The translations under genes and the position numbers were made by a program. From Mantis religiosa (lineage: Eukaryota; Arthropoda; Insecta; Mantodea; Mantidae): a stretch of DNA of 64,000 nt. The notes under the pieces were generated by a model. The model did no database searches. It was not told the DNA's origin and saw nothing but the letters and a program-made list of their open reading frames with translations. The stretch spans positions 47,449,715-47,513,714 of the forward strand of contig CM060951.1 in the NCBI GenBank assembly GCA_030765055.1. The letters are read 5' to 3'. Below are positions 1-10,716 of the stretch, piece after piece; the first letter of the stretch is position 1, and every line of letters starts with the position of its first letter.

Positions 1-361
1 GCTTTCAGACACAAGTGTTGCCTCCGATACCTTCCCCAGATTTTTATACCTGATCCAGACCATTGTTCCTTTTTCATAAATCTATGGATATTGGTTATTA
101 CTTCTCGTATTTTAAATGTAGCACTTTATTTCCTAATGTGCTGCTAGGAGGCGTCGTTTATAAATGCTCTCTTGGAACCAGGAGACAAGCACATTTTGAA
201 GCACGCTGTAGTGTTACCGAGTAGCTCTGCACGTGTTTAGTTGCTCGCAACTGGTATGCAACTCACCTGCCCTCCCCTCCAGTTGCAACCATTCTGAGGT
301 GGACTCGTCCAGATACCACTGCGCATCGCTCTGCACTTTTCAAGATAAAAAAATACATCTG
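1..361 (-). mobile_element. TcA-type DNA transposon, one end (cut by window edge)
   Basis: This stretch is nearly the same sequence as 10356-10716, the end of a complete element of the same family. It carries the transposase N-terminal region on the minus strand and finishes in the same terminal repeat, whose last bases read ATACATCTG. A TA dinucleotide follows at 362-363, as expected for Tc1/mariner/IS630-type insertion. Everything beyond the left window edge is unseen, so completeness cannot be judged. The coding part is diverged, and no continuous transposase frame is seen. Confidence 0.8.
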
Positions 362-1616
362 TATCTACTCCGAATGCTTGGAGTACACAGCGTGCAGCTG
401 AAGGGATCGGAATTTGTATTCAATGGGAATTCGAAGGTGCACGGAATTTTTCTATGCCGATTGAAAATTTTTGTTTTGGAAAAAGTAGCTTGCAAACAAA
501 TACACATCTGTATGTTACATGAGCACTATTCACACGCCGAAATGACGTCAATCGATCACTCCCATAGAAAAGATGAAGCAGTTCGTCAACTGTGTTGACG
601 AATCTAAATTCAAATTTTCATGGAAATGAGACTAACAATACTGCACTACGTGTATATGTGGTTGACAGAACACGATTAATTATTAAAGAAAACCGATAAT
701 TATGTAGGTAAGCTAAGGCAGTTTTAGTTTGTTTTCTTCTATTTTAATAACTTTTTCAACCGCTTTTGGTTTCATTAATTACACATCAAGGTATCCTCAA
801 ACCCATTAAAGTTCAAGTTTGCTTTTGTTTGGAATGTGTTTTTAATTCTTACTCGTATATTTCCCTTTTCCTAGCAAACTTATTATATTTTCTAGTTTTC
901 CCTTTTCCTTTACTTTCGTTTTTAATTTGAAACACTTAGGCTACATTTTAATTTAATTTCTTTTAGGAATGAATTTGTTTCTAGAAATATCTGAAATTAT
1001 CAGTTATGTAGACTCAGAAAGCCTATTTCGTGGACGAAGACGTGCAAAATCAGCTAACGTCGTCCGAAGATGTATGATATATGATGAATGGTGGAATACT
1101 TAACGTTATGACAGCTGGAGTGGAGATGGAACATCTGACTGTTTCGCTCTGGATCAACTCACCTGGAAATAAAGCAAAACAGATTAAATATTTAAAGGTT
1201 GATTGAGCCAAAAATGTCCTCTTTTTAGCATTAAAATTTATATCAAACTTCTAAAGTCATGTTTAAGTACAGAAAATACAATTATACATTTTTGCGGTTT
1301 AATACAACCAACATGCCTCGAGCAATTGCTTCTACGAATTCCGAGAATGAGTGACAGATGAGCAATGTGATTATCGTTAACGTCACAAAGTTGACATTTG
1401 ACTGACAACTCTTCAGAGAATTCACTTTACAACCCTGCAGGCATGTATTCCACAGAACTTAAATGTGCCAGGTCCTGCGTTTTCTAAAGCAGTTTTACAC
1501 TGTCTGAACAATCACATTCACAGAAATTTTTGTTATAATACATTAGGGATTTATAGATCAGTATTTAATACTTATATAAACTCGAGGATATCTATTAGGA
1601 CAGATCCTCACAGAGA
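362..1616. other. unassigned sequence
   Basis: I see no gene, recognisable repeat or RNA here. The sequence is mostly AT-rich with short chance frames. Nothing in it matches another part of the window by eye. Confidence 0.5.
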
Positions 1617-2013
1617 CTGCCCCCCCCCCCCCCTGATGACCAGGGACTTACGAGCTGTCCCGAAAGGGCGCCTGGCGCTTCCGTGGGGCTTTCCATAGAC
1701 CTAGAGACTAACCACCTGTGGACCAGAAGGCTACCATTAACCTCGGTGGGGCCGCCTGGTGATCTAGCACACCTTCTACTAGCTATGCTGGCCAGTATGC
1801 GGGAATATTATTGTTCCCTCAACCGCGTCCGGAAACGTACCCGATCTCCCACAGTTATCGGGAACCACTGCCCCCTCGAGTCCAACCCAATCCGAACAAC
1901 TCCCAATCAGGGAGGGGCTCGAAAGTTCGGCCCAAGGTTCCTCTAGTTACGTCAGAGCTACCACGAGTGCTAGCTGAAGGGGACGGATTCCCTCCCCTAC
2001 GGGTAGATCAGTA
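1617..2013 (-). repeat. GC-rich interspersed repeat (GC-R), copy 1
   Basis: A GC-rich island stands out against AT-rich flanks. Read on the minus strand it matches the copies at 9508-9572 plus 10717 onward and at 31922 onward: the CCGTAGGGGAGGGG start, the CACTCGTGG block, then a CCCCTCC-rich block. It lacks about 25 bp present in the other two copies just before CACTCGTGG. It ends at a run of C (1620-1633). No coding frame is shared between copies. The class is unknown; it could be a non-autonomous transposon or part of a larger retroelement. Confidence 0.6.
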
Positions 2014-2669
2014 TTAATACTTAATCGTAAGAATACGTTGTTGAATTCTTTAACCTCTTATTAGCGTGTTTTTCTCTGTCACTTAATAAAATCTAAGAAT
2101 TCCTTTCCTCTGCTAATTTCCAAAATGCACAATATTATACAATTTCGTGCTTACTACAGAACGGCAGCTGGATCGCCGGCTCTGACGTTTTGCGGTTGGA
2201 GCAGGCGGAGGGCGAAGGTTAATAGTACCAACATACAGTAATGTGGAATTGAAAACATATTATTGCAATATTCATTACAGCGACACTATATTCGAATATT
2301 TCCTTCACACCTTTCACGCGCGTTAACTGCTTATGTTGGTAGTACTGGGAGTATGTACATCCGGTGTCGTGGTCAGGAAGTTAAAACTGTCTGCTAGCGC
2401 CAATCAGCATTGTCGCTGTTAGGCGTGGCTTCCGAACCCAAGTTCGTGTGGCCACTTTAATTTTGTGTCGACCACGTGGCTACACTTGCGCTATTGAAGT
2501 TTCTTTGCTATTTTGTGCATGCGTGAATTCTAATTTTGAGTGTCTGTAAATCCTATTATTATCGCCATTATAATAATATGCCTATTGCTTTGTGAAATAT
2601 GCAAATCCGTGAAATATTTAAAATATGTATTGTACCTCTGCGTGAAATACCCGCTAAAGAACTGACAAC
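2014..2669. other. unassigned sequence
   Basis: No gene or repeat recognised. Part of 2160-2480 is less AT-rich than its surroundings, but it shows no convincing exon or promoter. Confidence 0.4.
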
Positions 2670-2919
2670 GCCCGCCTCGGTAGCGTGGTGGTAGAGTGTC
2701 TGCCGCACGTTCAATATGTCCCGAGTTCGAATCTCGGTCAGGGTGAGTTACCTGGATAAGATTTTTTTCCGAGGTTTTCCCTTATCCTGAAAGACGAATG
2801 TCAGGTAACTCTAAGCTCTATGGACTCTGGGCTCATTTGAGCATCATTTCGTCCATTCCATTCATCGTCCGATATGACTTACCGTTGGAGGACGTAAAAT
2901 TACACAAAAAAAAAAAAAA
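2670..2919 (+). mobile_element. SINE-A, full-length tRNA-derived SINE
   Basis: The 5' part has tRNA-type RNA polymerase III promoter boxes: an A-box-like TAGCGTGGTGGTAGAGTG and a B-box-like GAGTTCGAATCTC. After the tRNA part come a conserved hairpin region (2745-2811), a 3' block ending GGACGTAAAATTA, and an A-rich tail. A near-perfect 10-bp direct repeat, AACTGACAAC at 2660-2669 and AACTGAAAAC at 2918-2927, fits a target-site duplication. This is the most complete of the SINE-A copies and is used here as the reference. Confidence 0.85.
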
Positions 2920-3159
2920 CTGAAAACACCAGCCGAACTGTAAATATACTGACAATCAAATCGTCCCAAACTAAGAGTTAAGCAATTTCTTTCTATGCTA
3001 AGTTACCAAAACCGTAATTATAAATAAAAATAACCTAACAGTTAGCAATAACTTACAGTTAGAGTTACTTAGAGTAGAACTGTAGAACTGATTCATTTAT
3101 CTTCTTCTACAATTGCCTTCTTGTACACTATGAGTTGTCAGAGTATTCTTGTTCCTCTT

Positions 3160-3456
3160 AACCCTTATAAGGTTGAGGAACGGAATCTCTGGATCAAAGA
3201 GAACCCAGGATGGGTGATCAGCCCGATGTCTGGTATGAGAGTGAGGGAAGTGGATCTCAGAATGAGGGCGAGATAAAATGATAGGAAACATGATTAAGCA
3301 ATTGACGGAATGCTGGCGGGGGAAATCGGAGAACACGGAGAAAACCGCACCATCACCATGTTTTCCACAATAAATCTCAATTTGCAGTTGCTTGGGATCG
3401 AACCTCGACCGAATTAGTGACAGGCAAGCGGTCTAACCATTGACCACTGCACGGCC
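3160..3456 (-). mobile_element. SINE-B, tRNA-derived SINE
   Basis: Read on the minus strand it starts GGCCGTGCAGTGGTCAATGG, with an A-box-like segment, then a perfect B-box-like GGTTCGATCCC. The downstream body resembles the copies at 7433-7597, 13768-14078 and 45990-46317. The body contains the block around GATTCCGTTCCTCAACC that the other copies show as an ATCAGACC/CTCATCC region. The open frame across it on the minus strand is SINE sequence, not a gene. Confidence 0.8.
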
Positions 3457-5197
3457 GATTTATTTATCTATATACAAAATTTCCCTGTAAAACTATTAAT
3501 TTTGCTAATCCATTCTGGTATTAGTATTCCGATGCTATTGTGCAATATTACGAGGATTATAAACTAAATAGAGAAATTTTAACTATCATACATATGATAT
3601 AACAACATTTAATTTGTCGACTTCTTGATTATAATATCATAAACATGTAATTGCTTATATTATTTGCATCTTACATATATCTTAATATTAATATTGTTGC
3701 CTACTTAGTGTTCTATTCTGTATTCATCATAGCAAATATAATGTTTAATATTGCAGATTTCTATATGTTATGTTACATTTGTTATTCTGTGTCATAAAGG
3801 TAAGTTCAAAAGGAATAATATTAAGAAACAAATAAAACATTAATGTAAGCGTAGTCAAGTTACCTTGGATGTAAGTATATTGTAAACTATTCCCTCCGAC
3901 TGATGATCCATTTAAACTTTGTTCCTCTCTGTAATGTGCACACAGCAATCGTATAAATTTCATTCGGTGCTACGGTTTGGTTTGAACACATACATAATTT
4001 ATGTGACTCTAGAAGCTAGAGCCTGGATCATTTGAAAATAATGAGGACAAGAGATGGAATACATTTACAGAAAAGCGAAGGACAATATTTTCCTCTTTGC
4101 TGTGTAAACTCCCAAAAGGGAGATAAAAAACGCTCCAGGTACTGACAGAAAGATCGATACCTGTTCCTTACGTAACATTCGTGTCTTGTAGAGGGAGTTT
4201 CATAATTTAAGTAAGCGTAAACTCCACCCAGTCTTAAGCACGGTTTCCTTGGAAGTGCAAAGGGAGGAAGTCATTATTGCTACACAATTATCTCCCAGTC
4301 TACCCCTCAATTTCTTTCCTTTTACCTTAAGTCACGCGGAACTTAAAGTTTACAGTGGACTCGATATCATGCAGTCATTCTATAAACAACTTGCGATGTA
4401 ACAGTAAAACCGAATGACTCAAACTGATTAACTTGGAGTGTGAATTCCTTGAATTAATATTCCACCCAAAATAAATGAAATACAAATTCCGCTTTCTCTA
4501 TTATGAATCCATAGATATTACTTAAAACTGCAATGCTGTACTCAACTCTGCTCAATCTTTGACAAACTATTTTTTTTTTTCAAAAACAAACGCTCGTTCT
4601 TCTATCTGCACAAGAAATTGTAATAATTTTAATAACATATTAGTACTTAAGCGTTAGTCAAAACATTCAAGATCTAGTTGTTGCGTAATGGGTTTCAACT
4701 TCATGTCCCTTGTATGGCCAAATGTTAAATACATAAATTAACTAAAAATTAATCACCCATTAAAAATTTATGAGAATTATAAACTTTTAACTTCAAACCA
4801 ACAACACGGAATACATCAGAGATGGTTAACTCCATAAAAATAAAAAGAGAAGTGTTTGTTTTAACGAGATCTGCATTTTCTGTGTCGTAAACTTTGTCCG
4901 CATATTTTGGCTTATCAGTTTTTCATAACTGTTACAAAATTAGGACTTCTGAGACTAATCCCTAAAAATTCATAACACGTTTATTTCATTTGTCCTGAAA
5001 ATATCTGAAACATACGATATCAATCATTAAAGGCAGGAGGTGTGCGAGTTTTTCCATAGGTATACTGCAAACGGACTGTACTGTTATCGGTCCGGCAAGT
5101 AAACAACTGCAGGCAAGTATAACCTGACCATTCCAACCGCCACAATGCGCGAGGAAGTTAAAGAGCCGCGTTATACTACACCTTGACCTCACGTCTA
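3457..5197. other. unassigned sequence
   Basis: AT-rich sequence with no gene, repeat or RNA that I can recognise. The short minus-strand frame near 3745-3963 has no recognisable motif. Confidence 0.4.
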
Positions 5198-5266
5198 ATC
5201 TCTGTTTCATATAACCTTGCCCCGCTGACATGTATCGCTCTGCGTGCTATTATCTTTCCCCTCACC

Positions 5267-6157
5267 CTAAATGGCTAATACTTTTGCGCCATAAGCCATA
5301 GGCGGTGTCTTCCCGTCACATTTAAACCTGCAGTAAACGTCATAATATTTGCCACGAAGATAGATAAAAACATACAAATAAGAATATGAAGGCATGCAAA
5401 AATACAAGTTTATATTGAAACTGAGTAAGTTAAAACTGAATGAATGTGCAATGAAGCAAACAAGTTTATAATGAAAGGCCTTCGGCCTTTTCCACTGGGA
5501 TTTTTTAAACCAGCACACATACCTACCTTGCAAAAATGCTTGTCTTTCAGTCTTAAAAGTCGTGTCACGCCATACTTTACCTTTCGTGTGTTCTTCATTC
5601 ACCCAAGTCTCGTCAAGGTAGTACATTTTGCGACTTGTATCCCGGTACAGTCTGATTGTCCTTAAAGAACGTCTTCGCCACACAGCAATATCGCCTCTGT
5701 CTCTTGACACATTTTACTTGCCTCTTTTTTCGTTCACAAACCCCGGCTGTATAAGCAATCTATACAGACTAAATCTGCTAAAATTTGGTTAATCTACATC
5801 GTCGTTTACAGCAGAAAAAATGTTATTTATGTTAGGGAGTTCGTTTTTAAAGAAAGAACTATGCACATGACGACGCACAGCGCTTTTCACGAACTTCTGG
5901 CATTCTCCGAACACTCGCTTTTATTTATTCCTGCTTGGCCTGGAGTGGTAAGTTTTCCTGCTGTCTCAATTTCATGTCGCGATTTTCCTACTCACACTTG
6001 TAAGTTCAGAGCACAGCTGTTCAACTTCTCTCACTGACAAAGCTGGATTCTTCTCTGTGAGTGCATTAAACACATGCACCATTATTCCTTTTTCACCTGT
6101 TTGTAAAGGTTTGCCCTTACGATGCTACAGCGAAAAACTGGTGGTAGACTCTGCCAT
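5267..6157 (-). pseudogene. TcB transposase remnant (DDE, Tc1/IS630-like)
   Basis: The frame can be followed on the minus strand from a start codon at 6155-6157. An N-terminal segment includes KGKPLQTGEKG and NPALSVREVEQLCSEL, which looks like the helix-turn-helix DNA-binding part. After several stops and shifts, the catalytic segment near 5600 reads KMYYLDETWVNEEHTKGKVW. The YLDETW motif is the first catalytic aspartate region in this family of insect DDE transposases. An in-frame stop falls about ten codons after the start, a TGA follows near 5971, and more breaks lie around 5720-5960. The C-terminal half with the remaining catalytic acids is not recognisable, partly because of the inserted segment. 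It cannot encode a working enzyme as it stands. The start codon lies just three bases from a (TA)n microsatellite. Confidence 0.75.

Positions 6158-6159
<2 letters not shown>

Positions 6160-6211
<52 letters not shown>
6160..6211. repeat. (TA)n microsatellite
   Basis: About 26 uninterrupted TA units lie inside element TcB, immediately upstream (in transposase sense) of its apparent start codon. The long YIYIYI translation over it is an artefact. Confidence 0.95.
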
Positions 6212-6214
<3 letters not shown>

Positions 6215-6647
6215 AGCACACGTGCAATAAACGATCAATAAAATAATTTACCTCTCGTACTCGGCATAGCATACCTTCGAATGGCAATGCATGACTGATG
6301 CAGTTCAAAACAAGGTCAGTGATAAAAGTCATAAACAAATGTCACCACTACCGCTAAAGTACGTGTCATATGAAAGGCGGGCTTGAAAGCAAAGGAACTT
6401 CCTCTTTACTTCGTTTAAGAATTAACATGCATTTCAGATAAATCAACTCTGTTGCGAAATATATTTACTTCAGTTACGAAAATATAAATTTGACAATTCT
6501 TTACCAACATGTAAAGATGTATCACCATGTTAAATAGCGAAGCAATTTTTACCGCACAACAGTTTCTACCACAACAGCAGCCAATGAGAGGGGACTAGGA
6601 CACGTGACGGTTGAGAGATACGGGGCAAGCTTATGTGAAACAAGGAT

Positions 6648-6974
6648 TACATTAACTTGCAAGACAATGCTTCGCTGGTTGGAATAGTAGATACTACGTT
6701 ACTTTGTTTTAACCTGCACATTTGATGGCCGCGCGCTTCCTCAGACGTCATACATTCCGTATCCAGCTGTTTAACTTGTATCACTTGGGACTGCAGACCT
6801 CTCCGGCCTTTATTAGTCATAATCATTAGACCATTTTTGGAATTATCAGAATTTTGAAAAAAAAAAAAAAAACTTTAGTGGCGAAGGAAGGTATCCTCAA
6901 AATGCTTGTGATCCATTATTGGAAGATGCTAATAAACACCCACTTTGAATTCTAAGCCAACTTTCCAAGATACG
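6648..6974. other. unassigned sequence
   Basis: No gene recognised. It includes an A-run near 6858-6872. The 7-bp AGATACG that ends it (6968-6974) is repeated after the next SINE. Confidence 0.4.
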
Positions 6975-7190
6975 TCTGCCTCGGTAGCGTAGATGGTAGC
7001 TTGTCTGCCTCACATTCAAGAGGTCCCGAGTTCGAATCCCGGTCAGGGTGAGTTACCTGGATAAGGCTTTTTCTGGAGTTTTCCCTTATCCTGAAGCACG
7101 AATGTCAGGTAACTCTAAGCTCTATGGCCTCCGGGCTCATTTGAGCTTCATTTCATTCATCGTCCGTTACGACTTATCGTTGGAGATACG
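6975..7190 (+). mobile_element. SINE-A copy
   Basis: It has the SINE-A A box (diverged), the B box GAGTTCGAATCCC and the conserved hairpin region. It stops before the usual GGACGTAAATTA end. AGATACG occurs just before it (6968-6974) and at its 3' end (7184-7190), a possible short target-site duplication. Confidence 0.8.
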
Positions 7191-7432
7191 AAAGATTTTA
7201 AAGACAATACCCTCTCCATGAAATACGCTTTACAATGCGAAGGTTTCGTATTTTTTTCTCTCAAAAATAGCTCTAACAATTTTCATTAAAGTATCATATA
7301 TTCAAGGCTTCCCATGACAACAGGAAAAGCATTTCTTGAATGTATAATGAAATGTAATGTGTAGTATTTAACGCCCGCTTTTACTACATACGGCACCGCA
7401 GGCGATGACACTGATGATACATGAGGTGAAGA

Positions 7433-7597
7433 TGGAGCACCAGTGGAATGAGATGGCGGGGGAAACCGGAGATTCCGGAGAAAACCCGCCCCAGCGCCGT
7501 GTTGTCCACCACAATCTCACTTTGCGGACGCCTGGGATCGAACCCGGGCCGCCTTGGTGAGAGCCAAGCGGTCTAAGTACTGTGTCATGGCGCGGCC
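7433..7597 (-). mobile_element. SINE-B copy, 3' truncated
   Basis: Read on the minus strand it begins GGCCGCGCCATGACACAG, with the B box GGTTCGATCCC. The CGGGTTTTCTCCGGAATCTC block follows, as in the other SINE-B copies. The 3' half seen at 45990-46317 is missing. Confidence 0.75.
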
Positions 7598-8446
7598 TGT
7601 TGAATCTATAGGTGTATTAATTTTTGTATAATAAATCTGATATTAAAATAACCATTAACAAAATATTTTTATTATTTGTTTGAATTTTCGAATAAATAAG
7701 AAATAATTATTCTTTTTTTCTGTCCATGCAGAGAGAACGAAATTTCAAACCTATTACATGGCGATCAGTTCTTAAAATATTTAAAAATGTTCTGTACTCA
7801 CATTACCAAGAAAATTATTAATATGTCCATCTTGAAGAAAAATAGTTTGCTAAAGAAGTCAAATAATGCTACCTCAATTTAAACTTATTTTTAAATACGT
7901 TTCCCTGAAGTAGCATTGCGCATTTTTGCTACTTGAATACATGTCGCATTGGATTTGACTCACTAAATTTTGTACTTCTATTCAAAGTGTCACTCTTCAA
8001 TAAAAGGCATTTGCTATTGGGAGAAGAATTTAAGTATAATAAAACGGGGGTGAAAGCGACGACTGGCTTTCAATTAGGAAATTTATCCATGGGGAGCAAA
8101 TCCGTGCATTTGGAAGCAGCGTTTATCAAACACCAATACATGGACGAAACCACTTACAGAATGGAACAAAGTTTAGTAGCGCAAATATTAAAACAAACGT
8201 GGAACAAACTGCACAGCTATTTTGTAATTTACTGTGTGGCCCTACAGTTAATAAACATTATCTGTTTCCGAGTGAAACGTACTTTCCTATCTTATTTCCC
8301 TCGCTGAAGTGTTAACATGCCTTATATCATTAGTTCGTAACGGCGTTGCCAATATTTGAATGCCCTTTTACGCACCTTTTGATTGCGTATTTTATATTGC
8401 ATGCCATTTTAAAAGTAGGGAAACTTAATAATTATATTAATTAATT
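7598..8446. other. unassigned sequence with one 124-codon frame
   Basis: The plus-strand frame 7933-8307 is open for 124 codons. It contains a hydrophobic C-terminal stretch but no motif I recognise, and no splice or promoter signals around it are convincing. It may be chance or a decayed element fragment. The rest shows nothing recognisable. Confidence 0.3.
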
Positions 8447-8685
8447 AGAGCCAACTGAAAAAGTCAATGCCAGCCGGGATTTGAACAATGGATCTCCTGG
8501 TTTCCGTCCAGTCGCTCTAACCCCTTGAGCTACCATGGCTAACGTGCCGTCCTGACATTAAATTCTCCAATTGACTCATTATATATTCCCGGTAGACCAG
8601 TTAGGGTTCTCATATTCGAGATAAACATTTGTGGCGACTTATTATTGTAAGTACTAAAATACCAGGATTCTTATCACTGAATATT
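8447..8685 (-). mobile_element. SINE-C copy
   Basis: On the minus strand it follows the same order as the copies at 16781-17330: a CTACCGGGAATATATA block, AATTTAATGTCAGGACGGCA, the tRNA-like TGGTAGCTCAAGGGGTTAG, and the B-box-like GTTCAAATCCCGG. It then ends in an AT-rich tail. It is diverged from the other copies. Confidence 0.75.
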
Positions 8686-8764
8686 TTTAATGTAAATCTA
8701 TATTGAGGAATTAATACTTAAAGAATTAATGCTTTTAAATACATTACTCCGGTATATGGGTGAC

Positions 8765-8815
8765 TTTTTAAATTGGAGAATTTAATGTCAGGGCGGCACG
8801 TTGGCCATGGTAGCT
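8765..8815 (+). repeat. SINE-C fragment, inverted relative to its neighbour
   Basis: AATTTAATGTCAGGGCGGCA and GGCCATGGTAGCTC match the middle of SINE-C. It lies about 80 bp from the SINE-C copy at 8447-8685 but on the opposite strand. Confidence 0.65.
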
Positions 8816-9507
8816 CTGCCGGTACACACACCACGCTCCGCTTGTGCATTGGTCAGCGTTCATTTCCTTTAACTTTTACGAGCGGTGTAATAATACACAT
8901 ATACCAGTCTTGGGATAGAAGGTAGTGCTGTTAGATTCGTTCCACTTTGCAGTTGTAACAAAACAAGGCAGGAATATTATTGTATATTTAGGTGGTATCT
9001 TACAATGTTCGTGTATATCTCCGCAGTTACGGTACAAGTTGGTAATCTTGAGCAATAACGGTGCAAGTTTCAATTATATCATTTGTTTTATGATGCAAAG
9101 CTCGTGTCAGGAGGCTGAAATACAGATTGATTTGTTAATGAAAGAGGTATCATATTAAATACAGGTAAAAATGGGGCTTGTAAAACACTTATACTGAAAC
9201 ACTTTTTGTAGTACTCCGCGGCCACGCCCACAAGCGTGACAGAAGACAGCGACACTTTCGCCCATATGTTACGCCATATTACATTCAAATAAGTTGTTTG
9301 CACAAGAGTAGCTTACCAGTAGGTTTTGTTTTTGAAGGTTCTGTTCGCGGAAATTGCTCACAGGTAAGTGAACCTCTTAGGACTGCTCCTCATTACGGTG
9401 GGCATGAAAGCCTCAGGAAAGTACACTTATTTAACTGTTCTACTAAAGGAGTGTTCAACATTTTGCTTCTTATGATTAACATATTGTCATTATCATATCT
9501 CTCGTAG
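8816..9507. other. unassigned sequence
   Basis: No recognisable gene or repeat. Overlapping short frames on both strands have no known motif. Confidence 0.4.
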
Positions 9508-9572
9508 GGGAGGGGATCCGTCCCCTTCAGCTACCATGGTGCGGGCGCTGCGGACCCTTAGCACTCGTGGTA
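9508..9572 (+). repeat. GC-R repeat copy 2, left part
   Basis: It reads TAGGGGAGGGGATCCGTCCC through CACTCGTGGTA, the same as 31922-31993. The repeat is then interrupted by transposon TcA and resumes at 10717. Confidence 0.8.
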
Positions 9573-9720
9573 CAGATGTATTATTTTATCTTGACAGTAA
9601 AACTGCGCGGTAGGGATGAGTAGCAACTGTAGTGGGGATAGTGCACCTATCGCCACAATGCATCACACGCGTAAGATTACGAGAGGAGCGGGCTTAGCAT
9701 AAGGTGTCTAAAAACAAATT

Positions 9721-10026
9721 TCATTCTCGAAGCCAGTTTTTGCAGCTCTTATAAACTAAGTTGTAATTCTTAGTATGGTAGTAATCTCCACGCTTTTGTT
9801 GAATCTTAAATAGTACATAGGCATTTGGAACAAAACCTTGTTCTCCTCCAGCAGGCATGATAAACAACTCTCGGCCTTTCAATATCGCTGCAGAGTCCCT
9901 GTAACGAATTTCACTCCAGGCACATGGTCTAGTATGTGCTGTATTTATATAAGTTTCATCCATATAAACTATATACTTCACTTTGATATCTCCGAATATT
10001 TCGTAAATACTTAAGTCTTTGTGCAC
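9721..10026 (-). pseudogene. TcA transposase, catalytic-region fragment
   Basis: The 101-codon minus-strand frame reads KYIVYMDETYINTAHTRPCAW near its start, with the first catalytic aspartate in YMDETY. After that come a GKG-like KGRELFI segment, PAGGEQGFVPNA and GDYYHTKNYN. This order (DET motif, HAGG-like motif, GDYH-like motif) matches the DDE domain of insect Tc1/IS630-like transposases. It is separated by stops and shifts from the N-terminal fragment at 10270-10479. The third acidic residue is not evident before the stop. It is very unlikely to be active. Confidence 0.8.
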
Positions 10027-10269
10027 GTATGGTGCGATGTTCGATTAAAATTTGTCTGTCACGCTTAGTGCTTTTTTTTTCCAAATAATCCTAGCTTCAA
10101 AAGAACTCTTCTTAATGTTCAGACACTGTCTTGGAAGTCAGTAGAATTTTTAAGCTTCATAAGCACTTTCTTCAAAGTTGGTCTTTGCTTATCTGTGCTT
10201 TAAAAATTATTCATAGTTCGCCTAACTACTTCTGAATGAAAACATCCAAATTAGATTTTATGCATGTTC

Positions 10270-10479
10270 TTAATCTTTGTTTAGTGGGTATAGAGAAGGA
10301 CGCTTTTGCACTAGCACCAATGGCTTTTCTTTCCTTAATAACTCTCCTAAACTGCTTTCAGACACGAGTGTTGCCTCAGATACCCTTCCCCAGATTTTTA
10401 TAGCTGACCCAGACCATTGTTTCTCTTTTATAAATCTATGGATATTGGTTATTACTTCTCGTGGTTCTAAATGTAGCAC
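10270..10479 (-). pseudogene. TcA transposase, N-terminal fragment
   Basis: The 69-codon frame includes REVITNIHRFIKEKQWSG and VSEATLVSESSLGELLRKEK, the pattern of an N-terminal helix-turn-helix DNA-binding region (VSEATL...S resembles a recognition helix). It lies directly upstream of the catalytic fragment within the same element, in the same direction. The two are no longer in one frame. The equivalent segment is also present at 1-110. Confidence 0.65.
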
Positions 10480-10716
10480 TTTATTTTCTAATGTGCTGCT
10501 AGGAGGCGTCGTTTATAAATGCTCTCTTGGAACAAGGAGACAAGCACATTTTGAAACAAGCTGTAGTATTACCGAGTAGCACTGCACGTGTTCACTTGCT
10601 CGCAACTGGTACGCAACTGACCTGCCCTCCCCTCCAGTTGTAACCGTTCTGAGGTGGACTCGTCCATATACCAAAGCGCATCGCTCTGCACTTTTCAAGA
10701 TAAAAAAATACATCTG

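Larger units (their letters stand above)
5198..6647 (-). mobile_element. TcB, Tc1/IS630-like DNA transposon, decayed
   Basis: The ends form a terminal inverted repeat. The left end reads TCTGTTTCATATAACCTTGC (from 5200). The right end, read in reverse, gives CTTGTTTCACATAAGCTTGC. TA dinucleotides lie outside both ends (5196-5197 and 6648-6649), as expected for this superfamily. The element is about 1,450 bp and carries a minus-strand transposase remnant. A second, truncated copy is at 61869-62278. Copy 1 has an insertion of about 130 bp near 5370-5505 relative to copy 2. Confidence 0.75.
9573..10716 (-). mobile_element. TcA, complete Tc1/IS630-like transposon inserted in GC-R
   Basis: The left end starts CAGATGTATTATTTTATCTT and the right end is its inverted partner, finishing AAAATACATCTG. 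TA flanks both ends (9571-9572 and 10717-10718). The uninterrupted GC-R copy at 31922 onward reads straight through GTGGTACCTCTG, which gives the empty target site. The element is 1,144 bp. It carries a broken minus-strand transposase. A partial copy is at 1-361. Confidence 0.9.
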
